Positions 47,352-48,106 of a DNA stretch of 48,106 bases are shown piece after piece. The translations under genes were made by a program, and so were the position numbers. Under the pieces are notes generated by a model. It was not told the DNA's origin. It did no database searches and saw only the letters and a list, made by a program, of their open reading frames with translations. The stretch is from positions 1 through 48,106 of the forward strand of contig NZ_PDWM01000023.1 of NCBI RefSeq assembly GCF_010093225.1, given 5' to 3'. The first letter of the stretch is position 1, and the number at the start of each line of letters is the position of its first letter. Source of the stretch: Pseudoxanthomonas koreensis. GTDB taxonomy: Bacteria; Pseudomonadota; Gammaproteobacteria; Xanthomonadales; Xanthomonadaceae.

Positions 47352-47373
47352 AAAAAGCCCGCTGCGGGCGGGC
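47352..47373 (-). terminator. Terminator upstream of the nuo promoter
   Basis: A 6-bp GCCCGC / GCGGGC stem (47357-47362 with 47368-47373) is followed on the minus strand by TTTTTCTTT. It would end a minus-strand transcript entering from the right, such as the tRNA-Leu normally expected before nuoA. Confidence 0.75.
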
Positions 47374-47414
47374 CTTGACTTCACGGCCACCGGCGCGTGC
47401 GCCGGCCTTCACAT

Positions 47415-47430
47415 TGGTGCCCAAGAGGGG
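47415..47430 (-). other. tRNA-Leu 3'-end-like fragment, possible attachment-site remnant
   Basis: On the minus strand CCCCTCTTGGGCACCA matches the last 16 bases expected of a tRNA-Leu (end of T-stem, acceptor strand, discriminator A and CCA). The T-loop and the rest of the tRNA are absent. A TACAAT hexamer on the same strand (47451-47456) could be an orphan -10. The rest of 47431-47588 holds no gene that I can recognise. An integrase-like gene follows, so this may be the duplicated end left by an element integrated into tRNA-Leu. Confidence 0.45.
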
Positions 47431-47588
47431 CGACGGCACCTATCCGGGCCATTGTAGCGCATGGGCGCGGATCGGCGGGAATGCCTGTCTCAGCTAGCGC
47501 GACGGCAGCTTGGCAGAGTGGCCGACCACGGCGCCACAAGGGGCTCGGCGCCGGACCACTACGCCAGAATCTACGCCAAGATCGCGCC

Positions 47589-48106
47589 ATGCCCACCTAC
47601 CGCCAGCGCGGCTCCACATGGCGCGCCGAAGTGTTCAAGTCCGGCCGCCGGGAATCGGCGTCGTTTGCCACGAAGCGGCAGGCCGTGGCGTGGGCCACGC
47701 AGCGGGAAGCCGAGCTGGTCGGCGCCCGCCTGCCGGATCATACCCTCGCCGAAGCCCTGCGACGGTTCGCCGACGAGAAGTGCCCCGGCCGGAAGGGGGG
47801 CAAGTGGGAGCAGGCCCGGCTGGGGGCCATGCAGCGCGATGCGCTGGCCGCTGTGGCGCTCCCGGTCCTGTCACGTACCGATGTGGCCCAGTGGCGGGAC
47901 CGGCGCTTACAGGCCGTCTCCGGGGCTTCCGTGCGCAGGGAGATGAACCTGCTGCTGGCGGTGCTGGAGGAAAGGTGCGGGGGACCGGGGTCGGCGCCGC
48001 TGGCAGTAAGCTTGCAGCTCTTTCCCGTCGGACCAGCGGAGCGAACACCCGCAACGCTCTGGAGCTGCTGGCGGATGCAGGCGTGGGGTCTCCGCCGCCT
48101 CCACTG
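47589..48106 (+). CDS. Tyrosine-recombinase (phage-type integrase), N-terminal part, runs off the window
   Basis: The frame from the ATG at 47589 stays open to the window end. Residues 1-60 have the Arm-binding pattern of short phage/island integrases (YRQRGSTWRAEVFKSGRR, then SFATKRQAVAWATQREAEL), and residues 61-127 look like the SAM-like core-binding domain (LAEALRRFADEKC, LSRTDVAQWRDRRL, SGASVRREMNLLLAVLEE). After residue 127 the sequence no longer resembles an integrase, where a continuation like the family's ARREW segment is expected. The catalytic R..H.RH.Y residues are not visible. It is either truncated, frameshifted, or interrupted; codon bias is less extreme than in the nuo genes. 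Confidence 0.6.
   Translation, partial: MPTYRQRGSTWRAEVFKSGRRESASFATKRQAVAWATQREAELVGARLPDHTLAEALRRFADEKCPGRKGGKWEQARLGAMQRDALAAVALPVLSRTDVAQWRDRRLQAVSGASVRREMNLLLAVLEERCGGPGSAPLAVSLQLFPVGPAERTPATLWSCWRMQAWGLRRLH

Noticed and set aside
47508-47545. tRNA-like words (GGCAGAGTGGCCGA) before the integrase, resembling a Ser/Leu tRNA D-arm
   Set aside because: No anticodon stem, T-arm or acceptor pairing can be drawn around it; likely chance.

Overview
The window is GC-rich, gene-dense chromosomal DNA from a gammaproteobacterium of the Xanthomonadaceae (Lysobacter/Luteimonas/Pseudoxanthomonas type is my best guess). The reasons are the gene order nuoA-N, initiator tRNA, rimP-nusA-infB-rbfA-truB-rpsO-pnp; a histidine operon led by a TrpR-family regulator and ending in fused hisIE; xanthomonad-like HisS and MtnC N-termini; and TGTAGGAGC-type palindromic repeats. 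Almost everything is ordinary core metabolism. I found no clearly new multigene system, and the unusual items are mostly regulatory, repeat-related or at the right-hand junction.

Left part (1-6074, + strand): two APC-family amino acid transporters (the second AdiC/PotE-like), then methionine-salvage genes mtnB, mtnD and mtnC, and an EamA exporter 4 bases after mtnC. A strong terminator (6208-6233) closes this block. Next is an exported metallophosphoesterase (6371-7978, -) bracketed by two 135-bp inverted-repeat elements in opposite orientation; one of them supplies the gene's stop codon. A diverged third copy lies between rbfA and truB.

Middle (8160-21918): a compact minus-strand his operon (regulator-hisG-D-C-B-H-A-F-IE) in which every adjacent pair overlaps by 4-8 bases. 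A good sigma70 promoter overlaps a 24-bp near-palindrome just upstream of the regulator, so self-repression in response to histidine is likely. Divergent to it is a membrane diguanylate cyclase with a 7TMR-DISM sensor. It converges, with a 4-base overlap, on an atypical 636-residue histidine ammonia-lyase-family enzyme placed one base behind hisS. A four-cysteine FNR-type regulator is divergent from hisS.

Right part (22018-47121, - strand): the transcription/translation cluster (pnp, rpsO with its own promoter, truB, rbfA, infB, nusA, rimP, tRNA-fMet) and the complete 14-gene respiratory complex I operon nuoA-N with separate nuoC and nuoD. The spacers nuoN-tRNA and nuoL-nuoK are packed with palindromes whose tips share a CATCC core. 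Upstream of nuoA, where I would expect secG and a tRNA-Leu, there is only a 16-base match to a tRNA-Leu 3' end, followed by the N-terminal half of a tyrosine recombinase running off the window. This suggests the start of an integrated element outside the visible sequence.
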